From assembly GCA_031264205.1 (NCBI GenBank), contig JAISEH010000056.1, positions 1 through 7,136 of the forward strand: DNA of 7,136 nt. Reading direction: 5' to 3'. This document shows positions 1 to 4,559 of this stretch, in pieces. Each line of letters begins with the position of its first letter. Position 1 is the stretch's first letter. The notes under the pieces were generated by a model that saw nothing but the letters and a program-made list of their open reading frames with translations, ran no database searches and was not told the DNA's origin. The DNA is from Candidatus Margulisiibacteriota bacterium. GTDB lineage: Bacteria > Margulisbacteria > Termititenacia > Termititenacales > Termititenacaceae. Both the position numbers and the translations under genes were made by a program.

Positions 1-718
1 CGAGGAGTTTGCGCGGGCAGTGGATTTTTTGGCTGAAAACACGGATTTTGCCTGCATCGACATCAACATGGGCTGCCCGGTGCGCAAAGTGGTCAGCTCC
101 GGCTCCGGCGCGGCGTTGATGCAAAATCTGCCGCTGGCGCGCGAGATCATTGAAATGACTGTCGCTAAATCTCCCGTTCCGGTTACCGTAAAGTTTCGCC
201 TCGGCTGGGACGCGCGGGATTTAAATTTTTTGGAACTCGGCAAGATCGCCGAGCAAGCCGGCGCGGCGGCGGTGACTTTGCACGCGCGCACCAGACAGCA
301 GGCTTATACCGGACAGGCGGATTGGAGCAAGATCAAAGAATTGGTCGCGGCTGTGCAAATACCGGTGATCGGCAACGGCGATGTAAAAAGCCAGACGGAT
401 GCAGGCGCGCTGCTGGCGCAGACCGGCTGCGCCGCGGCCATGATTGGCCGCGCGGCGATCGGCAATCCGTGGATATTTGAGACGGCGGATTTTGCGCCGT
501 CGCCGCAGCAGCGCGCCGAGATGTACCTCGAGCACACGCGGCGGTTACTGCAGTACAAGCCGGACAATGAGCATAAAACTATCGCGGAAATGCGCAAATT
601 TGCGGCGCGGTATATCAGCGGTTTTTCCGGCGCGGCGGAGCTGCGGCGGGAGATAAATACTATCAGCGGCTACGCCGCGCTTGAGAAATTGCTGCGCGGG
701 GCTTTAAGTCCCGCATAG
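1..718 (+). CDS. dusB: tRNA-dihydrouridine synthase, DusB-type (5' end outside window)
   Basis: This FMN enzyme reduces specific uridines in the tRNA D-loop to dihydrouridine with NAD(P)H, in the cytoplasm. The reading frame is open from base 2, so the gene starts before the window; the GTG at 20 is internal, because the codons before it stay in frame and the family has more sequence on the N-terminal side. Visible Dus signatures are DINMGCPVRKV with the catalytic Cys at 74-76, VKFRLGWD, LHARTRQQAYTG, IGNGDV and MIGRAAIGNPW, the flavin and phosphate-binding strands of the TIM barrel, followed by the helical C-terminal domain. About 238 residues are present of the usual 310-340. The stop is the TAG at 716-718. 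The last 56 bases overlap, tail to tail, the end of a minus-strand zinc-ribbon gene. The Dus family call is very secure; the DusB subgroup rests on the NMGCPVRKV and YTGxADW wording. Confidence 0.95.
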   Translation, partial: EEFARAVDFLAENTDFACIDINMGCPVRKVVSSGSGAALMQNLPLAREIIEMTVAKSPVPVTVKFRLGWDARDLNFLELGKIAEQAGAAAVTLHARTRQQAYTGQADWSKIKELVAAVQIPVIGNGDVKSQTDAGALLAQTGCAAAMIGRAAIGNPWIFETADFAPSPQQRAEMYLEHTRRLLQYKPDNEHKTIAEMRKFAARYISGFSGAAELRREINTISGYAALEKLLRGALSPA

Positions 719-1001
719 ACAGACGTTTTATTTTTTCTGCGGATTGCTTTTTGCGGTGGACACTTTGACTTCGTTCAGTATCCGTCGGTTTAGTCCGCCG
801 CGCCTTCTCCCATTGCGCCATAGTCGGCAGATCGGCGGCGTGAGTTTCCAGACGAGTGGCGTCGGAGATAGTGTGCAGACCGGAAAATAGCTGGCGCGGA
901 TTTTTCGCGCCGCAGTGGGGACAGCTTATTTTTTCCCGGCCAAAAATCAGCTCAGAAAATTTTTTTTGGCATTGGCCGCATTCAAAATCAAAAACCGGCA
1001 T
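663..1001 (-). CDS. FmdB-family small zinc-ribbon protein
   Basis: A 112-residue protein with an N-terminal zinc ribbon of the FmdB/CxxC_CxxC_SSSS type: it starts MPVFDFECGQC and has two Cys pairs, C8/C11 and C27-P-H-C30, placed to bind one zinc. The family is named after a putative regulator of formamidase genes, but its members have no firm general function. After about residue 45 the chain is basic and low in complexity (many K, R, S, T), usual for these proteins. The ATG overlaps the end of the phosphoglycerate mutase gene by 14 bases on the same strand, so the two are probably co-transcribed and translationally coupled; no clear Shine-Dalgarno is visible. The 3' end runs 56 bases into the end of dus on the other strand. 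The zinc ribbon is sure; the exact C-terminal extent is less so. Confidence 0.85.
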   Translation of the reverse strand: MPVFDFECGQCQKKFSELIFGREKISCPHCGAKNPRQLFSGLHTISDATRLETHAADLPTMAQWEKARRTKPTDTERSQSVHRKKQSAEKIKRLSMRDLKPRAAISQARRSR

Positions 1002-2142
1002 AAAGTTTACCCAGTAGCTCGTGCCCGCGCGCTATATACAGTCCGGATTTTTTAGCGGTTTTCTCCGCGTATTTTTGCAGGCGAAACGGCCGCGGTTTGG
1101 CCGAGTCAAAATAAACAAACGGCACCGGCTCACCGGAATGAGTTTTGAGGCAGATCGGCGTGGGGTGATCGGGCAGGATCAGTGCGCGAAAAGGGATTTT
1201 TTTCTTAAATAATTCCTGGCAAATCGGCCCGACTATCTTGCTGTCAAAATCTTCGATCGCCCGGATTTTTAATTTCACGTCGCCCATGTGACCGCACTCG
1301 TCCGGCGGCTCGACATGCACTATGACGATGTCCTGTTTTTTCAGAGCGCGCAGAGCGGCGCGTGCTTTGCCGGCGTAATTGGTGTCGAGAAATCCGGTCA
1401 CGCCTTTGACGCGCAGCGGCTGCAGTCCGGCGTAATGCCCCAGTCCACGGATCAAGTCCACGGCCGTGATGACCGAGCCGGCCAATTTATATTTTTGCGC
1501 GAGCGGAGTCAGTTTCGGAGCCTGACCCTGTCCCCACAGCCAGATTTGCGTGGCCTGAGTTTTTTCTTTGGCCAAAATTTTTTGCGAAGCGTTCATCAGT
1601 TGATTGAGCAGCGCGTCTCGGGGCAGATATTTTTTGACACTCTGTCCGGTGATGTCGTGCGGCGGCGTACAGTTCACGCGAAGATTGCCGCGCTTGATGA
1701 CGCAGAGATGACGGTAGCTCACGCCCGGATAAAATTTGATTTGCGCACTGCCCAGAGTGTGATCGAGTTTTTTGAGCAGCTTGCGCGCCGCCGGAGTCGC
1801 GATATGACCGGCGGTAAAATCGCGCATCTTGCCGTTTTGAATAGTCACCAGATTGCAGCGAAAAGCCACGTCGGACGCGCCAAGTTTGATGCCCATGGCG
1901 GCGGCTTCGAGCGGCGCGCGGCCGGAGTAGCGCTGGCGCGGATCGTAGCCAAATATAGACATATTGGCGATGTCGGAGCCCGGCTTCATGCCGCGCGGGA
2001 CGTTTTGCACCAGGCCGGTCAGACCGGCGGACAGCAGTTTGTCGATATTTGGCGTGCGCGCGGCGGCCAGCGTGGTCTGCCCTTGCAGTTCCTTGAGCGG
2101 CCGGCCGGACATGCCGTCGCCGATCATTATTAAATATTTCAT
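988..2142 (-). CDS. apgM: Cofactor-independent phosphoglycerate mutase, archaeal type (aPGAM family)
   Basis: Predicted to interconvert 3-phosphoglycerate and 2-phosphoglycerate without 2,3-bisphosphoglycerate, a glycolysis/gluconeogenesis step in the cytoplasm. At 384 residues it matches the short archaeal-type family (about 390-410) rather than the roughly 510-residue bacterial iPGM. Alkaline-phosphatase-superfamily metal and catalytic residues are visible: D9 in MIGDGMSG, the phosphate-accepting S56 in PGSDIANMSIFGYDP, D281/H285 in PPDECGHMGD, D325/H326 in LPDHPTP, and H335 in THSGEPVPF. The substrate-loop text YSGRAPLEAAAMGI is also family-typical. Some bacterial members of this family were once proposed to be homoserine kinases, so the reaction is inferred from family. 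The start has no Shine-Dalgarno; a TAAAAT hexamer lies 6 nt before the ATG. The stop overlaps the start of the FmdB-type gene. Confidence 0.92.
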   Translation of the reverse strand: MKYLIMIGDGMSGRPLKELQGQTTLAAARTPNIDKLLSAGLTGLVQNVPRGMKPGSDIANMSIFGYDPRQRYSGRAPLEAAAMGIKLGASDVAFRCNLVTIQNGKMRDFTAGHIATPAARKLLKKLDHTLGSAQIKFYPGVSYRHLCVIKRGNLRVNCTPPHDITGQSVKKYLPRDALLNQLMNASQKILAKEKTQATQIWLWGQGQAPKLTPLAQKYKLAGSVITAVDLIRGLGHYAGLQPLRVKGVTGFLDTNYAGKARAALRALKKQDIVIVHVEPPDECGHMGDVKLKIRAIEDFDSKIVGPICQELFKKKIPFRALILPDHPTPICLKTHSGEPVPFVYFDSAKPRPFRLQKYAEKTAKKSGLYIARGHELLGKLYAGF

Positions 2143-2148
2143 AAAATT

Positions 2149-2154
2149 ATTTTA
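2149..2154 (-). promoter_or_regulatory. -10-like TAAAAT just before apgM start
   Basis: Read on the minus strand, TAAAAT is followed by six bases and the apgM ATG. A start of transcription about seven bases after a -10 would fall on or beside the ATG, giving a leaderless mRNA, which fits the lack of any Shine-Dalgarno here. No convincing -35 was found. The site is judged by position and similarity only. Confidence 0.4.
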
Positions 2155-2184
2155 ACACAGCCCGTCTTTTTCGTTGATACTTCT

Positions 2185-2236
2185 TTTGTGCCAAACTATT
2201 TCATGATAAACTTAACCCGTTTCTTGCGCCCGTAGC
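2185..2236 (+). repeat. Copy A of a duplicated tRNA-Arg promoter and tRNA 5' end (left part)
   Basis: These 52 bases match 2318-2370 with one substitution (c/t at 2191) and one missing g. The match covers the upstream promoter-like region and runs into the first 11 bases of the tRNA (GCGCCCGTAGC, from 2226). A further nine bases, TCAGGGGAT at 2309-2317, resume the tRNA match after a 72-bp interruption. The original tandem unit was therefore about 61-62 bp, from TTTGTG to CAGGGGAT, of which copy A is the broken one. Confidence 0.85.
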
Positions 2237-2308
2237 TAACGGCGCACACTTCGTGTGCTTGTTTCCCTCACTTAACTTCGCTCGCTGTGCTCGCTCGTTA
2301 AGTTCGGG
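2237..2308. repeat. 72-bp hairpin-forming insert splitting the tRNA-Arg 5' copy
   Basis: This segment sits exactly between GTAGC and TCAGGGGAT, which are adjacent in the intact tRNA-Arg gene. It contains a 6-bp hairpin GCACAC/GTGTGC (2244-2249 with 2253-2258), followed on the plus strand by TTGTTT, and a 7-bp stem ACTTAAC/GTTAAGT (2270-2276 with 2297-2303) whose loop holds the direct repeat GCTCGCT twice. No reading frame of note is present. It resembles small non-coding palindromic elements (REP/MITE-like), though no transposase or clear target-site duplication beyond a possible single T is visible. Confidence 0.6.
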
Positions 2309-2317
2309 TCAGGGGAT

Positions 2318-2379
2318 TTTGTGTCAAACTAGTTTCATGATAAACTTAACCCGTTTCTTGCGCCCGTAGCTCAGGGGAT
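2318..2379 (+). repeat. Copy B of the duplicated unit, part of the intact tRNA-Arg gene
   Basis: This is the second, uninterrupted copy of the tandem unit: TTTGTGTCAAACT at the left end through GCGCCCGTAGCTCAGGGGAT of the functional tRNA-Arg. It differs from copy A by one base change and one extra g, so the duplication is fairly recent or is held under constraint. Confidence 0.85.
2319..2346 (+). promoter_or_regulatory. Candidate promoter of the tRNA-Arg/tRNA-His unit
   Basis: A TTGTGT hexamer at 2319-2324 (-35-like) and TAAACT at 2341-2346 (-10-like, TAnnnT) are 16 bases apart. The predicted start would fall about seven bases before the mature tRNA at 2360. The same two hexamers recur in copy A (2186-2191 and 2207-2212) with 15-base spacing, so the promoter appears duplicated too. 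The match is by eye and moderate. Confidence 0.4.
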
Positions 2380-2432
2380 AGAGCGTCTGCCTTCTAAGCA
2401 GAGGGTCGTATGTTCGATTCATACCGGGCGCG
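2360..2432 (+). tRNA. tRNA-Arg (anticodon TCT)
   Basis: A complete cloverleaf can be drawn. The acceptor GCGCCCG (2360-2366) pairs with CGGGCGC (2425-2431), seven Watson-Crick pairs. The D-stem is GCTC/GAGC. The anticodon stem TCTGC/GCAGA encloses the loop CTTCTAA, so the anticodon is TCT (reads AGA). The variable loop is five bases, the T-stem GTATG/CATAC has loop TTCGATT, and the discriminator is G2432. CCA is not encoded (CGTTAA follows), so it would be added after transcription. The tRNA-His gene begins 12 bases downstream on the same strand, suggesting one transcript. Confidence 0.97.
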
Positions 2433-2444
2433 CGTTAATATTGT

Positions 2445-2521
2445 GGTGGGCGTAGCTCAGTTGGTAGAGCGTCAGATTGTGGCTCTGAATGCCGCCGGTT
2501 CAAACCCGGTCGCTCACCCCA
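2445..2521 (+). tRNA. tRNA-His (anticodon GTG), with encoded G-1 and CCA
   Basis: The acceptor GTGGGCG (2446-2452) pairs with CGCTCAC (2511-2517) with one G-T pair. G2445 is the histidine-specific G-1 and faces the discriminator C2518. The D-stem is GCTC/GAGC with loop AGTTGGTA. The anticodon stem TCAGA/TCTGA encloses TTGTGGC, giving anticodon GTG. The T-stem is GCCGG/CCGGT around TTCAAAC. CCA is encoded at 2519-2521, unlike the neighbouring tRNA-Arg. The gene ends 15 bases from the end of the antitoxin gene coming from the other strand. Confidence 0.97.
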
Positions 2522-2536
2522 AGAATAAATCAATAT

Positions 2537-2737
2537 TTAGTGATTTTGCTCGTATTCAGTAGCCAAGTTATGTATTTCGTCTATAGTTTTGTCCTGCCAT
2601 AGACCACGCCGCCATTCAGTGTAATCGAAGTTATCGGTTTTTATCAGAGTGATGAAACGTTCTGTGTCTACTTCTCCGAGCTTATGCAACAATATATCCA
2701 TAGCCTCTACCCTCAAGGCTGTTTCCGACTTACCCAT
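2537..2737 (-). CDS. Putative antitoxin partner of the PIN-domain protein
   Basis: A 66-residue acidic-to-neutral protein with no membrane segment. It reads as a short helix (about residues 6-20, TALRVEAMDILLHKLG), then GEVDTERFITLI and FDYTEWRRGLW. I recall small proteins with this ERFI...FDYTxWR wording beside PIN-domain toxins, but cannot name the family, and no classic AbrB, MazE or ribbon-helix-helix motif is obvious. Its ATG overlaps the PIN stop codon by one base (TAATG). A strong Shine-Dalgarno, GAGAGG at 2750-2745, lies seven bases upstream inside the end of the PIN gene, so the two are coupled and the antitoxin can be translated well on its own. The order is toxin first, the reverse of usual vapBC. 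The role is inferred from context. Confidence 0.75.
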   Translation of the reverse strand: MGKSETALRVEAMDILLHKLGEVDTERFITLIKTDNFDYTEWRRGLWQDKTIDEIHNLATEYEQNH

Positions 2738-3162
2738 TACTCCACCTCTCTTACAAAATCAACAGGATTAATTAATTTAATCCCGTCAATTTTCTTTTTC
2801 AACAGTTTTAAATCAGTTGTAATAAAATAATTACACTTGCTGTGCAAAGCACAAGCAATGTGCAAAGCATCTTTAGACATTATACCCAGTTTTTCGATAT
2901 TTTTACCTGCTTGTAAAATGCTTGGTGAAGATTTGCAATAATGCTCGGCAATATGTTTCCATACTTGAATAGCGTTTTGTTTTTCCTCATATGGATTGTT
3001 GCTATTTTCGTAGTCCAACATGTAAGACCAAACAAGTTCATAAATATTTTGCCGTACCGCGCTTTGAATATGCAATTTTGCGATTGTCTCAAGTTGGATT
3101 TTCATTTGGCTTTGGTCATCGAAAGGTCTGTTGTAACAACAAATATCCAGGTAGATTTTCAT
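2737..3162 (-). CDS. PIN-domain ribonuclease, VapC-like toxin
   Basis: A 141-residue PIN-domain protein, likely the RNA-cleaving toxin of a type II toxin-antitoxin pair. The four acidic metal-binding positions of the fold are visible: D6 in MKIYLDICCYNRPFDD, E42 in NIYELVWS, D98 in SKDALHIACA and D117 in FITTDLKLL. The opening YLDxCCYNRPFDD marks a recognisable subgroup of bacterial PIN proteins. I use the ATG at 3162, since the first beta-strand with the catalytic Asp begins there; the frame stays open to 3213 but the extra 17 residues do not fit the family. A TATAAT lies six bases before this ATG and no Shine-Dalgarno is present. The gene and its partner are visibly AT-richer than the genes on both sides, suggesting horizontal acquisition beside the tRNA-His gene. 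Confidence 0.88.
   Translation of the reverse strand: MKIYLDICCYNRPFDDQSQMKIQLETIAKLHIQSAVRQNIYELVWSYMLDYENSNNPYEEKQNAIQVWKHIAEHYCKSSPSILQAGKNIEKLGIMSKDALHIACALHSKCNYFITTDLKLLKKKIDGIKLINPVDFVREVE
2745..2750 (-). promoter_or_regulatory. Shine-Dalgarno of the putative antitoxin
   Basis: On the minus strand GAGAGG(TGGA) lies within the last codons of the PIN gene, with GAGG seven bases before the antitoxin ATG. It is much stronger than anything before the PIN gene, which would favour making more antitoxin than toxin from one mRNA. Confidence 0.7.
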
Positions 3163-3168
3163 GTATAA

Positions 3169-3174
3169 ATTATA
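3169..3174 (-). promoter_or_regulatory. Consensus -10 TATAAT before the PIN toxin
   Basis: A perfect TATAAT on the minus strand is followed by TTATAC and then the ATG at 3162. Transcription would begin at or next to the start codon (leaderless). No good -35 was found at 16-18 bases upstream. Confidence 0.5.
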
Positions 3175-3214
3175 ACATAGCAAAAAAATTGTTTGCCTGA
3201 CGACGGATGTCAAT

Positions 3215-3868
3215 TCATATTATCTTGAATATTTGTCTTCTCAAATCCCGTATCCCGCACACCTTATCCGCGCCGGCTTGTTTTAGATAGCTTTCCGGCA
3301 GGCTGGTAGTGACGGCCAGACAGCACATTTGCGCGGCTTTGGCGGAACGAATGCCCAGCGGCGCGTTCTCGATGACCAGACACTCCGCCGGCCGGAGCGC
3401 CAGTTTTTGCGCGGCGGCCAGATACGGCTCGGGATGCGGTTTGCTGTGCGTGACCATGTCGCCGCCGACCACGCAGTCAAATAATTTGAGCAGCGGTTTG
3501 GAGAGCAACTGAGGCATATCGCCGCTCGGCGTGCCGCTGACCAGACCGAGACGATATTTTTTGGTTTTTAATTCGCGGAGCAGTTCCGGTATGCCGGGCA
3601 TGATGTGCCGCCGGAATATTTTGTGGAATAATTTTTGGCGGTAATTAAAAATTTTCCGCTGAAAGGTCAGATCGCCGGGCAAACCGTTTTGGCTCAGATA
3701 ATGCCGGAGCGTGATTTCCCATTTTTCGCCCTCATGCGCGTAAATATCCTGCGTGCTGACTGTGATGCCGTATTTTTTGAGCGCCTCGTACCAGGCGAAA
3801 AAATGATAAGGCATGGAATCGACGATGACGCCGTCCATGTCAAAAAGCAACGCGCGGATTTTTGACAT
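3215..3868 (-). CDS. HAD-superfamily hydrolase, beta-phosphoglucomutase-like
   Basis: A 217-residue cytoplasmic HAD phosphatase or phosphomutase. Motif I is LLFDMDGVIVDS, with the phosphorylated nucleophile D10 and the acid/base D12. Motif II is S111-G-T, motif III is K143 in HSKPHPEPY, and motif IV is E167-N168 in VIENAPLGI, where many relatives have E-D; ENAPLG also occurs in the family. Residues about 15-90 form the helical cap typical of subclass I (PgmB/YcjU/phosphoglycolate phosphatase-like). The substrate, a sugar phosphate or other small phosphoester, cannot be chosen from sequence. The gene is divergent from coaE with 29 bases between starts. It lies 52 bases upstream of the PIN gene on the same strand but is much GC-richer. 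No clear Shine-Dalgarno precedes the ATG; a weak TAGACT lies seven bases before it. Confidence 0.9.
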   Translation of the reverse strand: MSKIRALLFDMDGVIVDSMPYHFFAWYEALKKYGITVSTQDIYAHEGEKWEITLRHYLSQNGLPGDLTFQRKIFNYRQKLFHKIFRRHIMPGIPELLRELKTKKYRLGLVSGTPSGDMPQLLSKPLLKLFDCVVGGDMVTHSKPHPEPYLAAAQKLALRPAECLVIENAPLGIRSAKAAQMCCLAVTTSLPESYLKQAGADKVCGIRDLRRQIFKII

Positions 3869-3875
3869 GGCTGGC

Positions 3876-3881
3876 AGTCTA
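3876..3881 (-). promoter_or_regulatory. Weak -10-like TAGACT before the HAD hydrolase
   Basis: TAGACT (TAnnnT) on the minus strand is seven bases before the ATG at 3868, the same placement as the -10-like sites of apgM, the PIN gene and coaE. Taken alone it is a poor match. Confidence 0.2.
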
Positions 3882-3884
3882 GCA

Positions 3885-3890
3885 TATATT
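3885..3890 (+). promoter_or_regulatory. -10-like TATATT before coaE
   Basis: TATATT ends seven bases before the coaE ATG at 3898, inside the 29-base divergent gap. Transcription would begin about at the start codon. The GAGG at 3892-3895 is only two bases from the ATG, too close for a good Shine-Dalgarno, so leaderless initiation is the simpler reading. Confidence 0.4.
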
Positions 3891-3897
3891 TGAGGCT

Positions 3898-4434
3898 ATG
3901 ATCATCGGCGTCACGGGCATTATCAGCAGCGGCAAATCTGAAGCGGCGCGTCTGCTGGCACGGCGTTTTGCCGCGGAATACATCGAGGTGGACGCGGTTG
4001 GACATCGGGTGCTGGCCGAAAACAAATTTGTGCGTTGCGGCCTGCGTTTGTTTTTTGGCTCGATGGAGCGGCGGGACATAGCCGGGCAGGTTTTCAAATC
4101 TCCGCTCAAACTCTGGCTCCTGAATATGCTGACACATCCTTTTATGCGGCGGATTATCCGGCGACAGATCCGCGCGCGGCAAAATCATTTTGTCATTGAT
4201 GCGGCGCTGCTTTATCAAATGGGTCTGGCCAAATACTGCGACAAAGTGCTTTTTGTCGACGCGCCGGAAAATCTGCTCTACGAGCGGCTGACGGCCAGAG
4301 GGCTGACCGCCGGTCAGGTCTGGCGGCGGCTGGCGGCCAATCAAAAAGTCTACATATATAAGAAGCGCGCGCACAAACTCATCGTCAACGACGGCTCGCT
4401 GGCCGCCCTGCAAAAAAATATCGAGAATTTTTAA
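3898..4434 (+). CDS. coaE: Dephospho-CoA kinase
   Basis: Last step of coenzyme A synthesis: ATP-dependent phosphorylation of the 3'-hydroxyl of dephospho-CoA, in the cytoplasm. The P-loop G7-IISSGKS (K13, S14) begins the protein in the text GVTGIISSGKS, close to the family GLTGGIASGKS. D32 in IEVDAVGHRV matches the acidic residue that binds or activates the substrate. The lid and CoA-domain wording MERRDIAGQVF...LNMLTHPFMRR (H80-P81) is typical, as are VDAPENLLYERLTARGLT (R134) and the closing IVNDGSLAALQKNI. At 178 residues it is a little shorter than the usual 195-205, with trims spread through the chain rather than a lost motif. It starts a plus-strand run; the two helical-protein genes follow after 125 bases. 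Confidence 0.93.
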   Translation: MIIGVTGIISSGKSEAARLLARRFAAEYIEVDAVGHRVLAENKFVRCGLRLFFGSMERRDIAGQVFKSPLKLWLLNMLTHPFMRRIIRRQIRARQNHFVIDAALLYQMGLAKYCDKVLFVDAPENLLYERLTARGLTAGQVWRRLAANQKVYIYKKRAHKLIVNDGSLAALQKNIENF

Positions 4435-4450
4435 AGATAAATTTTACAAT
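4421..4450 (+). promoter_or_regulatory. Candidate promoter of the 4560-6960 operon
   Basis: TCGAGA at 4421-4426 (four of six to TTGACA) and TACAAT at 4445-4450 (five of six to TATAAT) are 18 bases apart at the end of coaE. A start near 4457 would give a leader of about 100 bases carrying two hairpins before the ATG at 4560. This is a visual match only. Confidence 0.4.
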
Positions 4451-4466
4451 TATGGGACGACCGACA

Positions 4467-4481
4467 GCGGCCTCAAGCCGC
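4467..4481 (+). promoter_or_regulatory. Leader hairpin 1
   Basis: GCGGC (4467-4471) pairs with GCCGC (4477-4481) around the loop CTCAA. The loop side includes CCTC (4471-4474), complementary to the GAGG of the Shine-Dalgarno at 4550-4553, so an alternative long-range pairing that hides the ribosome site is possible. Confidence 0.45.
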
Positions 4482-4489
4482 GGAGGAAG

Positions 4490-4513
4490 TGCCTGTCGCA
4501 TTGGCGACAGGCA
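4490..4513 (+). promoter_or_regulatory. Leader hairpin 2, perfect 10-bp stem
   Basis: TGCCTGTCGC (4490-4499) pairs base for base with GCGACAGGCA (4504-4513) around the tetraloop ATTG, with a further G-T pair outside. It is the strongest stem in the window. The TATATTT after it is not a clean terminator tail, so a structured leader element or a dispersed palindromic repeat is more likely than a terminator. Its left arm shares GTGCCTGTC (4489-4497) with 6997-7005. I recognise no known riboswitch class here. Confidence 0.6.
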
Positions 4514-4547
4514 TATATTTCCCAAAACTGGGTATAGGTTTGGACAA

Positions 4548-4553
4548 GAGAGG
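4548..4553 (+). promoter_or_regulatory. Shine-Dalgarno that fixes the start at 4560
   Basis: GAGAGG ends six bases before the ATG at 4560. The frame is open further up to an ATG at 4452, but that start has no Shine-Dalgarno, and the 36 extra codons run straight through the hairpins, so the start at 4560 is preferred. Confidence 0.75.
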
Positions 4554-4559
4554 TGTTTT

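Noticed and set aside
1288..2133. Plus-strand open frame (281 codons) opposite the phosphoglycerate mutase gene
   Set aside because: The minus-strand frame shows every catalytic residue of the family; the plus-strand product is unlike any protein and is rich in His, Arg and Gln, as antisense frames are.
2843..2870. Direct repeat TGTGCAAAGCA inside the PIN gene
   Set aside because: It is explained by the protein text ALHIACALH at the third motif; it is not a separate element.
2445..3214. Integrative-element attachment site: toxin-antitoxin module inserted at the tRNA-His 3' end
   Set aside because: I looked for a repeat of the tRNA-His 3' end on the far side of the module (near 3160-3215) and saw none; there is no integrase gene in the window.
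3694..4413. Minus-strand open frame (239 codons) across coaE and the HAD gene start
   Set aside because: It is antisense to coaE, which has all family motifs, and runs out of frame into the HAD gene.
4490..4520. Intrinsic terminator for coaE
   Set aside because: The hairpin is strong but followed by TATATTTCCC rather than a T run, and it lies just before a gene with a good ribosome site.
4452..4559. N-terminal extension of the 257-aa protein from the ATG at 4452
   Set aside because: There is no Shine-Dalgarno before it, it lies two bases after the -10-like TACAAT, and it runs through the perfect 10-bp hairpin. The GAGAGG six bases before 4560 is far better.
4451..4559. Leader as a known RNA (c-di-GMP, glutamine, fluoride or SAM riboswitch, SRP RNA, RNase P fragment)
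   Set aside because: Short words such as GGAGGAAGT recall parts of known RNAs, but the conserved cores and helix order of those classes are absent.
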